Of a stretch of 64,000 nucleotides of DNA, positions 24,656-32,661 are shown one piece after another. The first letter of the stretch is position 1; every line of letters begins with the position of its first letter. The notes beneath the pieces were generated by a model. The model made no database searches and was not told where the DNA came from. It was given only the letters and a program-made list of their open reading frames with translations. Source of the DNA: Streptomyces sp. NBC_01465 (GTDB taxonomy: Bacteria; Actinomycetota; Actinomycetes; Streptomycetales; Streptomycetaceae); contig NZ_CP109467.1 in assembly GCF_036227325.1 (NCBI RefSeq), positions 682,001-746,000 of the forward strand, in the 5' to 3' direction. The translations under genes were made by a program, and so were the position numbers.

Positions 24656-25816
24656 TCAGGGTGCGCTGTCCCGGTCGCGCCGGGCGGTGGCGCAGGCGGC
24701 GAGCATCAGGGTGCCGGTGAGCGCGAAGGCGAGCGGGTAGCCGGTCAGGGCGGCGAGCACTCCGAATCCGACGGCGCCGAGGCCCATGCCGCCGTCGTAG
24801 GCGAAGTTCCAGAGTGCGCTGACGGTGCCGTAGCCGGAGGTGGACACCCGCGCGTACATCAGGGTCAGGGTGGCGTTCTGGGTGATGCCGAAGCCGATGC
24901 CGAAAAAGGCGAGGCCCGCGATCACGGCGGCAGGGCTGTGGGTGAGCGCGGTGACGAGCATGCCGGCGGCGGAGGCGAGCAGGCCGGGCAGGACCAGACA
25001 GGCGGGGCCGTGGCGGTCGCCGTACCGGCCTGCCGCCCAGCGGGCCACGGTCGAGGCCGCGGACTGGACGAACAGCGCCACGGAGACGAGTCCGGCGTCG
25101 CCCGCCGGTACGGCGAGCGGGAGGAAGGTCACGACGATCCCGGCCGCCAGGGCCGTGGTGGCGAAGACGACGACGGGCCTGAGGAGTGCGCCCGTACGGA
25201 ATCCGGCCACCACACCGACAGCCGGCCCGGACGTCAACTCCCTGTCGGGCAGCCCCGGTACGGCGACGAGCGCGGCCAGCGCCACCACTCCCCCGGCCAG
25301 GGCGACCGGCAGGAATCCGCCGTGCGCTACGAGCCAGACACCGAGGGGCATGGCCACCAGCGCCGGCACCCCGGACACGATGCCGACCAGCGCCAGCCCC
25401 TCGCCGCGGCGTTCGGCCGGAATGAGTGATGCGGTGAGCGCGCCGCCCGCGACCACCGTCAGGGCGAAGCCGAGACCGCGTGCAAGGCAGACCGCCACGA
25501 TCCACACCAGGCTCCCGGAGACGGTCAGTACGAGGGCGGGTGCGCCGAGCAGGAGGAGCCCCGCCGCGAGCGCCGCGCGGTAGCCGTGGCGGGCGACGAG
25601 GCGGGGGGCGGCGAGTTCGCCGACGACCGTGGACAGCATCAGTGCACCCGTGGCCAGGCCCGCGGTGCGGCCACCGCCGCCGGAGGCCCCGGCGTACAGC
25701 GGGACGACGGGCAGCAGCAGGAAGAAGCTCGCCGAGGCACCGACGATGCTCACGAAGCGCAGCATCAGCGCACGCGTGACCAGCGGTGCTCGCTCGCTCA
25801 TTACCGGTACGAACAT
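24656..25816 (-). CDS. MFS transporter
   Basis: 386 residues from the ATG at 25816; an internal ATG at 25801 is an alternative. About twelve membrane helices. GRTAGLATGALMLSTVVGELAAP and RHGYRAALAAGLLLLG resemble the first cytoplasmic loop of major facilitator drug exporters, and the D-R-x-x-R motif is reduced to ARHGYR. It is divergent from a MocR-type regulator, with four tandem 10-base repeats between them, and probably under its control. It could export a metabolite, perhaps an amine or vitamin B6-related compound given the regulator class; this is inference. Confidence 0.86.
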   Translation of the reverse strand: MFVPVMSERAPLVTRALMLRFVSIVGASASFFLLLPVVPLYAGASGGGGRTAGLATGALMLSTVVGELAAPRLVARHGYRAALAAGLLLLGAPALVLTVSGSLVWIVAVCLARGLGFALTVVAGGALTASLIPAERRGEGLALVGIVSGVPALVAMPLGVWLVAHGGFLPVALAGGVVALAALVAVPGLPDRELTSGPAVGVVAGFRTGALLRPVVVFATTALAAGIVVTFLPLAVPAGDAGLVSVALFVQSAASTVARWAAGRYGDRHGPACLVLPGLLASAAGMLVTALTHSPAAVIAGLAFFGIGFGITQNATLTLMYARVSTSGYGTVSALWNFAYDGGMGLGAVGFGVLAALTGYPLAFALTGTLMLAACATARRDRDSAP

Positions 25817-25830
25817 GGGATGTCACGCCT

Positions 25831-25870
25831 TCCGTGGACTGCCGGGGACTGCTGGGGACTGCTGGGGACT
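25831..25870. repeat. Four tandem 10-base repeats in the MFS/MocR intergenic region
   Basis: Three near-identical copies of GCTGGGGACT (25841-25850 with one change, 25851-25860, 25861-25870) and a diverged first copy TCCGTGGACT (25831-25840) lie between the divergent starts. The repeat unit of 10 bases places copies on one DNA face. MocR/PdxR regulators are known to bind direct repeats, so this is a good candidate operator for the adjacent regulator. Confidence 0.65.
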
Positions 25871-25932
25871 GTTCGATGGCTTCCTGCAACTGACGCTAGA
25901 AGCCGAGTGGTTCACCGGTAAGCTCCAATTCC

Positions 25933-27342
25933 ATGGCCTTGCAGTGGTCCGGTCTCTCCCCCGATCTGCTCCTGTCCGTCGACCGGGAGAGCGGCGAACC
26001 GCTCCGGTCCCAGGTGGAGCGCCAGGTGCGGGACGCCATCCGTTCCGGACGGCTCCAGGTCGACGAACGGCTGCCGTCCTCGCGCTCGCTCGCCCGGGGT
26101 CTCGGGGTGTCACGCGGGCTGGTGCAGGAGTGCTACGCCCAACTCCAGGCCGAGGGTTACCTGTTGACGCACATCGGCTCGGCCACCCGTGTCGCGTCGG
26201 GCGCGTGCGCACCGCCCGCCGCCGGGACATCGCCCGAACCGCCCGCGACGCCGCCCCGGCTGATCGCGGACTTCCGGGCGGGCGTCCCCGATCTGGCCTC
26301 GTTCCCGCTCACGGACTGGCTGTGGGCGATGCGTGACGCGGGAGCCTCCCTCCCGAACTCGGCCCTGGACTACGGGGATCCGCGGGGCAGCGCGCACCTG
26401 CGCACCGTGCTGGCCGCGTATCTGCGGCGGGTCCGCGCGGCGGCGGCCTACCCCGAGCGGACGGTGATCTGCTCGGGTTACGCCCAAGGGCTGGGCACGG
26501 CCCTGCGCGCCCTGGCCGACACCGGCGTACGCACCGTGGCGTACGAGGACCCCGGCGCCCCCACTGCCACCTCCGAGGCCGCGGCCTTCGCGGGCCTGTC
26601 CGCCGTCCCTGTCCCCGTCGACGAGCACGGCATCGACGTCCGGGCGCTCGACGCGACCGCCGCCCGTGCCGTGGTTGTCACGCCCGCGCACCAGTGGCCC
26701 ACGGGCGTGGTCCTCGCCCCGGCCCGGCGTCTGGCCCTGATCGAGTGGGCGGAGCACAGGGACGCGTACGTCATCGAGGACGACTACGACGCGGAGTTCC
26801 GCTACGACCGCGAGCCGGTGGGCGCGCTGCAGGGTCTCGCCGCCGACCGGGTCGTCTCGATCGGCACGGTCAGCAAGTCCCTGGCTCCGGCCCTGCGCAT
26901 CGGCTGGCTGCTCTGCCCGCCGTCGCTCGCCGGACGCATCGTGGACAACAAGCGTCTGAGCGACCGCGGTTCACCGACCCTCGACCAGCTGGCCCTCGCG
27001 AGGATGATCGAGTCCGGCCGCTACGACCGGCATCTGCGCCGGATGCGCCTGACGTACTCGGCCCGGCGGACCGCACTGGTGGACGCGCTCGCGGAACACG
27101 CCCCGGACGTCGGAGTGACGGGCCTGGCCGCAGGTTTCCACGCCGTCGCCCACCTCGGCGCATCGGCCGACGAGCAGGCGGTCGTCGCCGCGGCCCGCGC
27201 CCGGTCGGTCGGCCTCTACGGCATGAGCCAGTGCCGGACGGAGCATTCGAGCGCTCCCGCCCGACTCGTCCTGGGTTTCGGCGACTTGGGCGAGCGCGCC
27301 ATCGCGGCGGGGATCGCCGCGGTGGGGGATCTGCTCAGGTGA
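25933..27342 (+). CDS. MocR/PdxR-type regulator (GntR HTH plus aminotransferase domain)
   Basis: 469 residues. Residues about 20-90 form the GntR winged helix (LRSQVERQVRDAIRSGRL, LPSSRSLARGLGVSRG, GYLLTHIGSATRVASG). The rest is a fold-type I aminotransferase domain with GDPRGSAHLRTVLAAYLRR, VIEDDYDAEFRYDR (PLP-binding Asp and Tyr) and VSIGTVSKSLAPALRIGWL, in which the Lys binds PLP. Members sense pyridoxal phosphate or an amino compound and activate or repress vitamin B6 or transport genes. It lies divergent from the MFS exporter with tandem repeats in between. A second regulator of this class is at 56998-58293. Confidence 0.92.
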   Translation: MALQWSGLSPDLLLSVDRESGEPLRSQVERQVRDAIRSGRLQVDERLPSSRSLARGLGVSRGLVQECYAQLQAEGYLLTHIGSATRVASGACAPPAAGTSPEPPATPPRLIADFRAGVPDLASFPLTDWLWAMRDAGASLPNSALDYGDPRGSAHLRTVLAAYLRRVRAAAAYPERTVICSGYAQGLGTALRALADTGVRTVAYEDPGAPTATSEAAAFAGLSAVPVPVDEHGIDVRALDATAARAVVVTPAHQWPTGVVLAPARRLALIEWAEHRDAYVIEDDYDAEFRYDREPVGALQGLAADRVVSIGTVSKSLAPALRIGWLLCPPSLAGRIVDNKRLSDRGSPTLDQLALARMIESGRYDRHLRRMRLTYSARRTALVDALAEHAPDVGVTGLAAGFHAVAHLGASADEQAVVAAARARSVGLYGMSQCRTEHSSAPARLVLGFGDLGERAIAAGIAAVGDLLR

Positions 27343-27378
27343 CCGCCCGCGCCGCCTGCCGGTCCATCGTCCGCCAGA

Positions 27379-27480
27379 CCGGTCGCGGGTCACCGGCAGC
27401 TCGGTGAAGCGGATCCCTGTGGCGTCGCGCAGTGCGTCGGCGAAGGCGGGGGCCACCGGGTTGAAGGGGCTCTCGCTCCT
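27379..27480 (-). pseudogene. Fragment: C-terminal end of a xanthine/aldehyde dehydrogenase-type molybdenum subunit
   Basis: Minus-strand translation gives SESPFNPVAPAFADALRDAT followed by GIRFTELPVTRDR, the recognisable closing segment of molybdopterin-binding dehydrogenase large subunits (N-P-V-A-P-A-x-A-x-A-x-x-D-A-T-G-x-R). Nothing of the rest of such a 700-residue protein is present, and the usual short tail after TRDR is replaced by unrelated sequence. Confidence 0.5.
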
Positions 27481-27647
27481 GCGGGCCGCTCGCGGAGGCA
27501 CTTCGGCACCTGCACGCCGGGGTCAGCGCACGCACGGCGGATCCCGCCGGCCTCCACTCGGCCCTTGCCCAGGCCCGTCACGCTCTCGCTGCGGCGCGGC
27601 AGGGCTCGCCGGCGGCGGGCCGGGTGACCGGGGGTCGAGGAGTTGTC

Positions 27648-27689
27648 GTCCCTCACGCCCAGCGCCTTCGCTGCCTGCCCAATGCTGTA
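27648..27689 (-). pseudogene. Fragment: start of a helix-turn-helix protein
   Basis: Minus-strand translation contains YSIGQAAKALGV, the typical opening of MerR-like or TOBE-domain HTH proteins, then diverges immediately. Too short for a firm call; reported because it sits among other remnants. Confidence 0.25.
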
Positions 27690-27711
27690 CGGCGGCACAC
27701 ACCGCACTGCA

Positions 27712-27777
27712 GGGCAGACGATCAACCGAGGACGAGCGGCAGTCTCGCTGCCAGTTCGCCCAGGTCGTGCCTCTCGG
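27712..27777 (-). pseudogene. Fragment: C-terminus and 3' flank of a maleylpyruvate-isomerase-like gene
   Basis: The minus strand encodes HDLGELAARLPLVLG and a stop. This matches the last residues of the intact gene at 31908-32564 (SELGALAARLPLVLG), with additional base identity running past the stop into non-coding flank (about 31898-31960 in the intact copy). Only about 20 codons remain. Confidence 0.65.
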
Positions 27778-27793
27778 AGCCAGACGTGTGCAC

Positions 27794-27963
27794 TTCGTGA
27801 TGGCGCGTGCGGAAGGCCAGGAGATCGATCCACATCCCCTGGCCTTCGCGCCGGACAGCTCCGCCGTGCAGCAGTCATTCGATCCCGGCAGCCCGTTCCC
27901 ATACCCCGCCGAGTGCTTGCGCATCTCTGACCGGATCAGCGCTGCCGGTTCTCGTACGGCCCG
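27794..27963 (+). pseudogene. Fragment: internally deleted copy of the nucleotidyltransferase gene
   Basis: Bases 27794-27918 match 23754-23878 of the intact nucleotidyltransferase gene with few changes (encoding FVMARAEGQEIDPHPLAF). Bases 27921-27963 then match 24017-24060, which is the gene's end and 3' flank. About 138 bases between are missing, the reading frame is shifted by one base at the junction, and the 5' two-fifths of the gene are absent. A clear pseudogene. Confidence 0.8.
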
Positions 27964-27977
27964 CCCCGAGAGGAAGT

Positions 27978-30900
27978 TCAGCTCACCCGGACCGCATCCA
28001 CGACGGTCTGGTCGACGGTGCTGCCTGCCGCGTTCTCGCCCTGGACCCGCAGCGAGACACTGTCAGCGCCCAGCGGGGCCTTGACCGTGACGCTCGCCCC
28101 GTGCGCCGTGACATCGGCGCTGAGCGTGTGCCACGTCTTTCCGCCGTCGTACGAGGCCTGGACGGTCGCCCGGGTGACCGGCGACGCGGAGCCGTCGGCA
28201 TTACGGAAGGCGACCTTCAGGCTGTGAGCCTTGCCCGCCTTGATCGAGCTGTCGAGACCGACGCCGTCCAACTGGTAGTCGGCGAGCAGCATCGGCAGGG
28301 TCTCCGGGTCGGTGCCCGTGGGCGCCGCCGAGGAGAACGTCCAGGCGGTGTGCGCCTGCGTGCTGACCGTCGACCAGGCGGCGGTGCGCTCGGCGTCCAC
28401 CTCGAAGCGGTACTCCGACTTCGCGGCGGGCAGGCCCGTGATCTGTGCGTAGGGATACTCCGCCGCACCGAGGAGCTTGCCGTCGCGGTAGGCGCGGAAC
28501 GCGTCCGTGTCACCGTCGCTCAGCGAGAAACTCTCCCAGGAGAGACCCGAGGCGGTGGCCCACACCGGGATCTGGACCATCATGCCTTCGCTGTCGCGCG
28601 ACGGGGTCAGTCCCGTGGCCGGTGCGGAGACCGCGGGGGACGTGGCGTGCTGGACGGGCGCGAACCAGTCCTGGTCCGCCGTGCCGCCCGGCGCGTAGGT
28701 GTTCAGGGCGGAGGCGCTGGTCGCCGAGGTGTACGTGGGTGTCACGACCCGCTCCCACTTGGTGCCTGTGGCATTGACGTACACGTGCTGGCTGGTGCCC
28801 ATCGCGACGGGGCGGATCGCGCCCGCGCCGCTGTTGTTGGCCAGGCTCAGGCCGAGCCAGCCGCCACTCGCCTGGGCGAGAGCCGGATCCTCGGAGGACG
28901 CGTAGGTCTTCAGCCTGATGTCGGCCATCTCCGACTGCGCCGGGTCGAAGGTCTGGTCGGCCGAGATGCCGTTCGACTGACCGTCCACCAGCTCGTAGGA
29001 GTAGGAGGGGGTCGCCTCTCCGGCCAGGCTGACAGAGACCGGGCGCTTGATCACCGCGGCGGCGACCTTGTCACCCGCCTTCTTGAACACACCGAACACC
29101 GGGACGTCCGCCGGGTACGAGCCGACGTACCGCTCGTTGCTGTCGTTGACGACCATGACGGCCGCGGGTCCGGCGGCCAGGACTCTCGGCAGCACGGTGG
29201 AGAAGAAGCTCTCGCTTCCCACCCTGATCAGCGCGAGCCTGCCCTTGACGGGGTGCTCCGCGAGGTCCGCCTCCGTACCGTGTCCGGCGTCGACGACAGT
29301 GAGGCGCCGGGTGCCGTCGAATGTGGCCGTGTAGGGGAAGGACTCCGCCTTCAGGTCGTACGCACCGGAGGGCAGCGTCGCCTTCGCGATGACCGCAGGC
29401 GCCTGCAGACTCCAGTTGGCGGTGAATCCGAAGGTACCGTCCTTCGCCGCCGGCGAGGGGATCGCCCAGTGGTGTCCGCCGCCCAGACCGAGGACGTAGG
29501 TGCTGCCCACACCGACGGACTGCCCCGCAGCACGGCGGCTGACGCTGATGATGAGGCTGCGCAGTTCACTGCGCTTGGGCGTCTTCGCCTTCAGCGGCTT
29601 CGCGTCACGGCCGTCGGCCTTGAGCGAGACGTCCTGGTCGCCGACGGTGAACTCGGGCAGTCCGAAGGAGACGGTGTCGGATCCGGAGCGCAGATGACCG
29701 ACGATCGTGTAGCGGCCCGGCTTGAGCTGCGCGGTCGCGATGCCGTCCGGGCCCATCCCGAGCCGAGCGGGCGGGGTGGAACTGTCGGTCAGGCTGTAGA
29801 GCGAGATGGCGCTGCCGTTCTTGGCGGGTGTGCCGTCGGGCATCACGCCCTTGAGCGTGAGCTTGACGGTGGGCTGTTCACGGTTGAGGGCGACAGTGGC
29901 GTGGGTCGTCACTCCGTCCCCGGTCCCGGTGATGGTCCCGGTGTAGGTGCCGTACGCGGTGGCGAGGTCGGGCGCCACGGTGACCTGGAGGTCCTTCGCG
30001 CCGCCCGCGGGCAGCGTCAGCGTGTCCGCGCCCAGGGTGAGGGCGCCGTCCGCCACGGCACCGCCGTCCAGGTTCAGCGCGCCGGACAGGTTGAGCGTGA
30101 CCTCTTTGTCGGAGGTGTTGTGGAAGGTGACCGACCTGGTGACCGGGGCCGACGTGCCCTTGGGCGCCACGGTGCCGAAGGAGGCGTTGGTGGCCCAGAC
30201 GGTCTCCTTGATCGCGTCCGGCACATATGTCCGGCCCGATCCCTCGGCGAAGCCGCCGCCGTCGAGGACCTTCGCACCGGACATGAGGGCGCCCTTGATG
30301 TCCGCCGCGGTCCAGTCCGGGTGCGCCTCGGCGACGATCGCGGCGGCGCCCGCGACGTGCGGGGTGGCCATCGACGTACCGCTGGAGGAGGTGTAGTACT
30401 GGTCGACCGGGGTGCCCATGCTGGTGCCCGCGGCGCGGGCCGCGACGATGTCCACGCCCGGAGCGGCGATGTCCGGCTTGAGCGCGTTGTCGTTCAGACG
30501 CGGGCCTCGGCTGGAGAACGAGGCGAGCTGGTCCTGTTTGTCGACGGCCGCGACGGTCAGTGCGGCGTCGGCGGCGCCGGGAGAGCCGATGGTCGTCGGC
30601 TTGGGGCCGGAGTTGCCCGCCGCGATCACGAACAGCGAGCCGGTCTCGGCGGTGAGGGTGTCCACCGCCATGCTCATCGGGTCCGTGCCGTCACTGGCCT
30701 GTGCAACTCCCAGGCTCATGCTGATGACCTTGGCGCCGCTGTGCGCGGCCCACTCCATGCCCGCCAGGACCGAGGAGTCGGATCCCGACCCGTTGTCCCC
30801 GAGCACCTTGCCGATGAGGAGATCGGCCTCCGGCGCGACCCCCTTGTACTTGCCACCGGACGCGGCACCGGATCCGACGATCGTCGAGGCGACGTGCGTA

Positions 30901-31694
30901 CCGTGGCCGAAGCGGTCGACGGCGTCGTCGCTGTCGGAGAAGTTCTTGGTCTCGGCGATACGGCCGGCCAGGTCGGGGTGGGTGGCGTCGACGCCGGTGT
31001 CGAGTACGGCGACCTTCACGCCCTTGCCGTCGTAGCCCTCCGCCCAGGCCTCGGGGGCGCCGATCTGCGGGACGCTCTGGTCGAGAGTGGCTTCGACCTT
31101 GGCGTCGAGCCAGACCTTGCTGACACCGTCGGCGAGCTTCTTGGCCGTTGCCCCGTCGCGGGTGGAGCGCAGGCCCGACCAGAACGTCCTGGTGTTCTTC
31201 GCCTCGACGCGGGCGGCCGCTGCCTTGAAGCCGGGCAGTCTCCGTACCTGCTTCGCACCTTCGGGTACGGGGGCGGACGCGTCCTTGTTCTGCACGATCA
31301 ACGGCACGGCGGCGCCGTCGGCGTATCCCTGCGCGATCAGTGCGTCCACGTCGAAGAGGCGCGCGTCGAGGGCACCCGAGGCGAGCAGCGGGCGGGCCTC
31401 GTCGGGGATCACCGTGATGTTCGTGCCGTACTGGTCGATCTCGGCGCTGCCGCCGGGATTGCCGGGCCCGGCCTGGAACATGACGTTCTGATGCTCGCCC
31501 TTGCCGGTCACGATCACACTGTCTCCGGTGATCAACCGGACTGTGTGCGCGGCGGCAGCCGCTGCGGTCGGCCTGAGCGCGTGGACGCGCGGACCGCCGT
31601 CCGGGGCGGCTCCTGCCGGAGTGGCGCCGGCGGCTATGAGCGCGGTCAGCGCCACGGCCACGGGCAGAGAACCCTTGGTGAAGGGTCTGGACAT
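27978..31694 (-). CDS. Very large secreted S8 (subtilisin) peptidase
   Basis: 1238 residues from the ATG at 31694, with AAGGAG upstream. The signal peptide is about residues 1-33 (KGSLPVAVALTALIAAGATP). After a propeptide of about 190 residues the catalytic domain has AVLDTGVDATHPDL (Asp near 231), FGHGTHVAST (His near 263) and GTSMATPHVAGA (Ser near 439). A 400-residue beta-rich stretch follows, with a protease-associated-like insert (KGRLALIRVGSESFFSTVL near 820) and Ig-like C-terminal domains. Streptomycetes secrete several such giant subtilisins, with roles in protein feeding and possibly morphogenesis. A second, related protease is at 34454-38263; both share DQSVPQIGAPEAWA before the catalytic Asp. 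Confidence 0.93.
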   Translation of the reverse strand: MSRPFTKGSLPVAVALTALIAAGATPAGAAPDGGPRVHALRPTAAAAAAHTVRLITGDSVIVTGKGEHQNVMFQAGPGNPGGSAEIDQYGTNITVIPDEARPLLASGALDARLFDVDALIAQGYADGAAVPLIVQNKDASAPVPEGAKQVRRLPGFKAAAARVEAKNTRTFWSGLRSTRDGATAKKLADGVSKVWLDAKVEATLDQSVPQIGAPEAWAEGYDGKGVKVAVLDTGVDATHPDLAGRIAETKNFSDSDDAVDRFGHGTHVASTIVGSGAASGGKYKGVAPEADLLIGKVLGDNGSGSDSSVLAGMEWAAHSGAKVISMSLGVAQASDGTDPMSMAVDTLTAETGSLFVIAAGNSGPKPTTIGSPGAADAALTVAAVDKQDQLASFSSRGPRLNDNALKPDIAAPGVDIVAARAAGTSMGTPVDQYYTSSSGTSMATPHVAGAAAIVAEAHPDWTAADIKGALMSGAKVLDGGGFAEGSGRTYVPDAIKETVWATNASFGTVAPKGTSAPVTRSVTFHNTSDKEVTLNLSGALNLDGGAVADGALTLGADTLTLPAGGAKDLQVTVAPDLATAYGTYTGTITGTGDGVTTHATVALNREQPTVKLTLKGVMPDGTPAKNGSAISLYSLTDSSTPPARLGMGPDGIATAQLKPGRYTIVGHLRSGSDTVSFGLPEFTVGDQDVSLKADGRDAKPLKAKTPKRSELRSLIISVSRRAAGQSVGVGSTYVLGLGGGHHWAIPSPAAKDGTFGFTANWSLQAPAVIAKATLPSGAYDLKAESFPYTATFDGTRRLTVVDAGHGTEADLAEHPVKGRLALIRVGSESFFSTVLPRVLAAGPAAVMVVNDSNERYVGSYPADVPVFGVFKKAGDKVAAAVIKRPVSVSLAGEATPSYSYELVDGQSNGISADQTFDPAQSEMADIRLKTYASSEDPALAQASGGWLGLSLANNSGAGAIRPVAMGTSQHVYVNATGTKWERVVTPTYTSATSASALNTYAPGGTADQDWFAPVQHATSPAVSAPATGLTPSRDSEGMMVQIPVWATASGLSWESFSLSDGDTDAFRAYRDGKLLGAAEYPYAQITGLPAAKSEYRFEVDAERTAAWSTVSTQAHTAWTFSSAAPTGTDPETLPMLLADYQLDGVGLDSSIKAGKAHSLKVAFRNADGSASPVTRATVQASYDGGKTWHTLSADVTAHGASVTVKAPLGADSVSLRVQGENAAGSTVDQTVVDAVRVS

Positions 31695-31907
31695 GGTGAA
31701 GCAACTCCTTGTGCAGGGAGGCGAAGTGGGGGTGTCGAACGGAAGCTTGTATGCCGGTAAGTGGAAGGGACAAGCGATTCTGGACGGCGCTTTTGTGCCA
31801 CTACGCGTAGACGACCAGTTGGGACAGCCGCCTCTGAATGAGCCGATGCCCGACGGCCCCCGCTCAGGTGACCCGCGGGTCACGATCCCGGCGAAGGGGG
31901 CGGACGA

Positions 31908-32564
31908 TCAGCCGAGTACGAGCGGCAGTCTCGCCGCCAGTGCACCCAGTTCGCTCTTCTCCGGCCCGGTCGGCGCCCGCCGCCCCGTGCCCACCAGCAG
32001 TGCGTCCGTGTCCGAGAACGACGCGGGGAACCCGGCCCCGGCGATCTCCTCCAGCATCGCGCGCGTCCGGGCGAGCCCCTCCGCGGGCGGCCCCTCCACG
32101 CCCGTGAGGTGCGCGGTCAGGTCGAGGTGGTGCAGGGTCCACTCCAGGACGTACGCGGAGAGGTAGTCGCCCGCGGTGAGCACCATGTCCTGGGTGGCGA
32201 CCCGCCGGGCGGGGTCGGCGAGTTCGGCAGCGCGGCCTGCCGCGGAGCCGACGTCGTCGAGGTGGAACTTGAGCAGCTTCGGCTCCTCGTACGCGGCGGC
32301 CAGCCGGACCGTCAGCGCGTCCAGCGGGTCGTCGCCGGTGGGCGGCGTCCCGGCGACGTGCCAGTAGGTCACCGCGTCGCGGGTCGGTTCCGTGTCCGCC
32401 GGGGTCACCAGGGTGATCAGTACGTCCTGGGCGTCGATGACCAGATGGCACACCAGGTCCCGCACCAGCCAGCCGGCGCAGCCGGAGGGCTGCGCGAAGT
32501 CCTCGTCCGGCAGTTCGGCCACTGCCGTGCGCAACGCTGTCCAGGAGAGTGAGAAGAGATCCAC
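31908..32564 (-). CDS. Maleylpyruvate isomerase-fold mycothiol-dependent-type enzyme
   Basis: 218 residues, start uncertain; I use the GTG at 32564 because the conserved N-domain (WTALRTAVAELPDEDFAQP and CAGWLVRDLVCHL) begins there, although no strong ribosome site precedes it. The DinB-like four-helix N-domain supplies histidines in RDLVCHLVIDAQD and EWTLHHLDLTAHL, likely metal ligands as in mycothiol-dependent maleylpyruvate isomerase. The C-terminal third is a small alpha/beta cap. The substrate is not inferable; most members in streptomycetes are uncharacterised. It lies 213 bases downstream of the protease start on the same strand and divergent from the truncated BTAD regulator. A fragment of a related gene sits at 27712-27777. 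Confidence 0.78.
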   Translation of the reverse strand: MDLFSLSWTALRTAVAELPDEDFAQPSGCAGWLVRDLVCHLVIDAQDVLITLVTPADTEPTRDAVTYWHVAGTPPTGDDPLDALTVRLAAAYEEPKLLKFHLDDVGSAAGRAAELADPARRVATQDMVLTAGDYLSAYVLEWTLHHLDLTAHLTGVEGPPAEGLARTRAMLEEIAGAGFPASFSDTDALLVGTGRRAPTGPEKSELGALAARLPLVLG

Positions 32565-32661
32565 CTCTGCAAGGTACCCACCGGTCGGAAGGTAATGGCC
32601 GGGTAACGCCTCCTCCTTACCGTGCCCCTCAATCGGAGCCCGGCCTGCGGAGGTGTGTCCC

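Larger units (their letters stand above)
27343..27977. other. Gene-free region made of decayed gene fragments
   Basis: No intact gene is visible in this stretch, although short open frames cross it. It holds at least four unrelated remnants in sequence: a molybdenum-hydroxylase C-terminus (minus), an HTH protein start (minus), the C-terminus of a maleylpyruvate-isomerase-like gene (minus) and an internal piece of a nucleotidyltransferase gene (plus). The last two match intact genes in this window at the DNA level, including non-coding flank. It looks like a hotspot of deletion and decay rather than an active island. Confidence 0.6.

Noticed and set aside
27807..31760. 1317-codon open frame on the plus strand
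   Set aside because: Antisense to the first S8 protease, Arg/Gly/Val-rich composition without motifs; a shadow of the protease codons.
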